Assembly (NCBI GenBank): GCA_002316835.1 | Contig: DCEG01000108.1 | Location: 9,618 to 17,960, forward strand | DNA: 8,343 nt | Source of the DNA: Bacteroidales bacterium UBA1035 | GTDB lineage: Bacteria > Bacteroidota > Bacteroidia > Bacteroidales > Dysgonomonadaceae | Direction of reading: 5' to 3' | Shown here: positions 5,464 to 8,343 of the stretch, in pieces | Position numbering within the stretch: position 1 is the first letter of the stretch | Layout: each line of letters opens with the position of its first letter | Notes under the pieces: model-generated | Databases searched by the model: none | What the model saw: only the letters and a program-made list of their open reading frames with translations | What the model was told of the DNA's origin: nothing | Made by a program: the position numbers and the translations under genes

Positions 5464-8343
5464 TTAATGATACTTACTTGGCGACTCACCAAATTGCTTC
5501 TTAAAACTTGCAGAAAAATGCGATAGCGTAGTGAATCCTGTCATATCGGCAATCTCTGAAATATTAAACTTCCCCTCCTTTATCAGTTCAGCTGCACGAT
5601 TTAATTTGTATATTCTAAAAAAAGCTGCAGGGTTCTCGCCGGTTAATCCCTTTACCTTATAATAAAATTTGGAACGCGAAATCTTCATCCTTTCTGTCAT
5701 TTGCAAAATGTCTAGTTCTGAATTAGATAATTCAGTTTCCATCAGATGATAGAGTTCAGACATGAATACGTTATCATGATGTGAAAGAACATTTTTATCA
5801 ATTTTATCTGCCTTTGTTGTAGCTGAGAGTAATAACTGTACTTTTTCACGATTTATCAATTGTGAATTGACGAGCGCCAGTAGATACGAAGGCTCAAATG
5901 GTTTTGTAATGTATGCATCTGCACCTGTGTCCAATCCCTTTATTTTGTCTTCCAGTGCTGTTTTTGCAGTAACTAACACTACAGGGATGTGGCTGAGTTG
6001 TATGTTGTTCTTGATATCCCGACAAAAGCTGTATCCATCCTTGTCAGGCATTACAACATCGCTTAAGACCAGATCCGGCGCTTCTTCTAACATTTGCTGA
6101 TATGCCTTGTCGGCATCAAAATGGCGGATTACATTATAATGTGGTGAGAGAATAGCGTGAAGGTAATTAGAAAGTTCGGGATCGTCTTCAACCACGAACA
6201 CCGTCTTTTGATCATGTTGGTTCATCGAGTTTTCTACCATAAATGAATCGCCTAGTTCCAGTTGGTACTGCTTTGACTCGGTTTCCGTTCCTTGAATGCG
6301 TTCACTTTTGGCGTAACATCCTTCGTTTACGGGAAGCAGCAGTGTGAATATCGCACCTTGACCTTCTCTTTTATTTTCAGCTTTTAAATAACCATGATGT
6401 AGTTCAGCCAAGCTGCGAGCATGATACAATCCGATGCCGGTACTATAATAATTGCTGTTATCATTATTGTCTGCCTTAAAAGAACGTTCGAATATCTTCT
6501 CTTCATTTCCTTCCGGAATTCCCTTCCCATTGTCATTAACTGTCAGTTTTGCAAAAAGTGTTGCCTGATTATCCGAACTCAAATTGAACAACAATTCTGC
6601 TTCCCGACGGCTAATTATATCAAAATCAATGGCAATTAGCCCGCCTGCAGGTGTGAATTTTATTGCATTGGAAAGCAGATTCCCCAAAATTTTGTCCATT
6701 TTATCCTCATCAACCCACATTTCATAACGGTCTTCCAGTCCTTGAACACGCAATTCAACACCTTTGCTTTGTGTGTTGACACGAAACACATCTATGATGT
6801 GAGATAACAGCTCAGTCACATCTCTCAATTTCACTTTAAGCTTTAATGTATCATTCTCAAGCATATGGAAGTCCATCATCTGATTAACTAACTGTAACAT
6901 ACGTGTTACACTGCGTTTTACAATGCCAAGTAATGCCTTCTCGTTTTGAGGAATTTCCGTACTTTCGTAGAGTTGAGATATGGGTCCTGCAATCATGGTG
7001 AGAGGGGTACGAAACTCGTGAGATACATTCGTAAAGAAACGCATATTCATTTGGTTGGTTCGCTGCTCATGTTCTTTTTCCCTTTCAGCCAGAAAAGCCG
7101 CTTCTTTTTCTTTACGGATCCTCCACAAACCGCGGAAAATAATAATAATCACCGAACAAGCTATGAGGATATAGAGAGCCCATGCCCACCATGTAAGCCA
7201 GGGAGCAGGTTCAACAATAATACGTATAGTTTCCTGTGCCTCTGCAATACTCTGATCGTCATCGGCAATCCGAATTGAAAAGTTGTACTTACCGGCAGGT
7301 AAATTAGCATAGTAGGCTTCCCGGTTGTTATTTGCATCAACCCAATATTTATCAAATCCCTCAAGTTTATAGTAATAGTTTACTCTTTTGAACTTGCTGT
7401 AATCTAATGCGGCATAAGAGATGCTAAATCCGTTCTGGTAATGTCGGAGTCGAATGTCCGGTTTAAAGGAAAGATGTTTTGCAATGTTGGCGTCATTATC
7501 TTGCGGTCTTATCAAAACATTATGTACCTTTAAATTTTCAAACATCAAGGGAATTTTTCGTTTTTCAGGTAAGTCAATTGGATCAAAGAAAGTTAGGCCG
7601 TGAGTTCCGCCAAATACTAATGTTCCGTTTGAAAGAATACAGGATGATCTTTCTATAAACTGGTTACCTCCTATACCTGAGGAGGCGAAGTAGTTTGTGA
7701 AGCTTTTAGTGTCTCTGTTGTAGCGACCCAACCCATATTCAGTCCCCACCCACAGGTTCCCGTGTACATCCTCTTCAATTGAAACGATATCCATACAAGG
7801 GGCGCCGGGGACAGGCTCAAGATGATCTCTGTCTGGGTAGTAACGAAGAACTCCGTTGGTTTTGGTGCCAATCCAAATCTCACCACGACTATCTTCGAAA
7901 AGCACATTTGTAATAAGTACCGAACGTGGAATACTCTGTTTCCATTCGTTTTCTTCAAAATCAATGGTTTCAACTTTGCGACTTTTGGGCTCTATCATTT
8001 TGGGCCTATGATAAAAGGGTGATGCCATGATCTTGCCATTTCGCAATTTGATAAAACCTGAAACAAAATTGAAGAATGGCTGAAATACCTCTAAAGGTTC
8101 GAATACTGTTTCCCCCTTTTTAAGTGAATAGACATACTCTGAAGTAGTACTTACCCAAATGGTGCCATCATCGTCTTGTGTGAACACATGCGGACCTTGA
8201 ATCTGAAATGACTTCAGTAAAGTCAGTCTACTCCCATCAAGTTTGCATTGTCCCGCCCAATTAGACTCCCATGAGGCTACCCAAATATGACCCTCATTGT
8301 CTAAAAACATCGAGCTTATCACAGTTTCGCCTTTTTTGTCTGA
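5464..8343 (-). CDS. Hybrid two-component system regulator (HTCS), N-terminus cut by window edge
   Basis: A one-protein sensor, kinase and transcription factor of the Bacteroidota type. The frame stays open to the right edge; the GTG at 8322 is not a real start, and residue numbers here count from it. Periplasmic part: propeller repeats (GHIWVAS 11-17, GTIWVST 53-59, GEIWIGT 147-153, GNLWVGT 188-194), then a Y_Y_Y domain (about 262-372, with YYYKLEGFDKYWV and LPAGKYNFSI). A membrane helix lies at about 379-398. The kinase has SHEFRTP (434-440, H435), N552, DNGKGI (597-602) and STGIGLYHA (627-635). The receiver has E712/D713/D714, D755, T785 and K807. An AraC-type DNA-binding domain with two helix-turn-helices ends the protein (about 855-952). 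Full members have about 1,300-1,400 residues, so around 400 are missing. All catalytic residues are intact. By family habit it senses a glycan fragment and controls a polysaccharide-utilisation locus, probably to the right; the ligand cannot be told. Confidence 0.95.
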   Translation of the reverse strand, partial: SDKKGETVISSMFLDNEGHIWVASWESNWAGQCKLDGSRLTLLKSFQIQGPHVFTQDDDGTIWVSTTSEYVYSLKKGETVFEPLEVFQPFFNFVSGFIKLRNGKIMASPFYHRPKMIEPKSRKVETIDFEENEWKQSIPRSVLITNVLFEDSRGEIWIGTKTNGVLRYYPDRDHLEPVPGAPCMDIVSIEEDVHGNLWVGTEYGLGRYNRDTKSFTNYFASSGIGGNQFIERSSCILSNGTLVFGGTHGLTFFDPIDLPEKRKIPLMFENLKVHNVLIRPQDNDANIAKHLSFKPDIRLRHYQNGFSISYAALDYSKFKRVNYYYKLEGFDKYWVDANNNREAYYANLPAGKYNFSIRIADDDQSIAEAQETIRIIVEPAPWLTWWAWALYILIACSVIIIIFRGLWRIRKEKEAAFLAEREKEHEQRTNQMNMRFFTNVSHEFRTPLTMIAGPISQLYESTEIPQNEKALLGIVKRSVTRMLQLVNQMMDFHMLENDTLKLKVKLRDVTELLSHIIDVFRVNTQSKGVELRVQGLEDRYEMWVDEDKMDKILGNLLSNAIKFTPAGGLIAIDFDIISRREAELLFNLSSDNQATLFAKLTVNDNGKGIPEGNEEKIFERSFKADNNDNSNYYSTGIGLYHARSLAELHHGYLKAENKREGQGAIFTLLLPVNEGCYAKSERIQGTETESKQYQLELGDSFMVENSMNQHDQKTVFVVEDDPELSNYLHAILSPHYNVIRHFDADKAYQQMLEEAPDLVLSDVVMPDKDGYSFCRDIKNNIQLSHIPVVLVTAKTALEDKIKGLDTGADAYITKPFEPSYLLALVNSQLINREKVQLLLSATTKADKIDKNVLSHHDNVFMSELYHLMETELSNSELDILQMTERMKISRSKFYYKVKGLTGENPAAFFRIYKLNRAAELIKEGKFNISEIADMTGFTTLSHFSASFKKQFGESPSKYH

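Noticed and set aside
8320..8322. GTG as the start codon of the HTCS gene
   Set aside because: The frame continues open to the right edge and the protein begins in mid-propeller, without a signal peptide, so the gene is cut by the window rather than starting here.

Overview
The window looks like chromosomal DNA of a Bacteroidota bacterium, probably of the order Bacteroidales. The main reasons are an AraC-type hybrid two-component system (HTCS) with a periplasmic propeller and Y_Y_Y domain, three copies of a TAnnTTTG-type -7 promoter element (TATATTTGC), the near absence of Shine-Dalgarno sequences, and a DUF4143-type ATPase gene of a kind common in these genomes. No genus can be named from the sequence alone.

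Layout, left to right. Positions 1-1373 (minus strand) hold a TolC-family outer-membrane efflux protein that is cut at its C-terminus by the window edge. This gene is open across the edge. Positions 1374-1715 are a 342-bp regulatory region. It contains a sigma-54-type -24/-12 promoter facing the TolC gene, two 14-bp palindromic sites 21 bp apart that look like an upstream activator sequence, three identical TATATTTGC elements, and a 22-bp tandem repeat. Positions 1716-2876 (plus) encode an AAA ATPase with a C-terminal DUF4143 domain. Positions 2909-4267 (plus) encode an NtrC-family sigma-54 activator, and 4270-5265 (plus), two bases later, its likely partner histidine kinase. A 198-bp convergent gap follows. 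Positions 5464-8343 (minus) hold the C-terminal two thirds or so of an HTCS regulator, cut at its N-terminus by the right edge.

How the parts may work together: the kinase would phosphorylate the NtrC-type regulator at D55. The regulator would bind the palindromes at 1455-1489 and activate the sigma-54 promoter at 1386-1400, driving the TolC gene and whatever efflux genes follow to the left. This is inference, but the spacing of all parts fits the standard architecture of such promoters. The DUF4143 ATPase, with its own promoter and repeat cluster, sits between this control region and the regulator gene and looks like an intruder. The HTCS is a separate unit; its targets, by family habit polysaccharide-utilisation genes, are probably outside the window to the right.

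I see no tRNA, rRNA, CRISPR array, transposase or other clear mobile element. No wholly new system is evident. The least explained part is the repeat-flanked DUF4143 gene and its 22-bp repeats.
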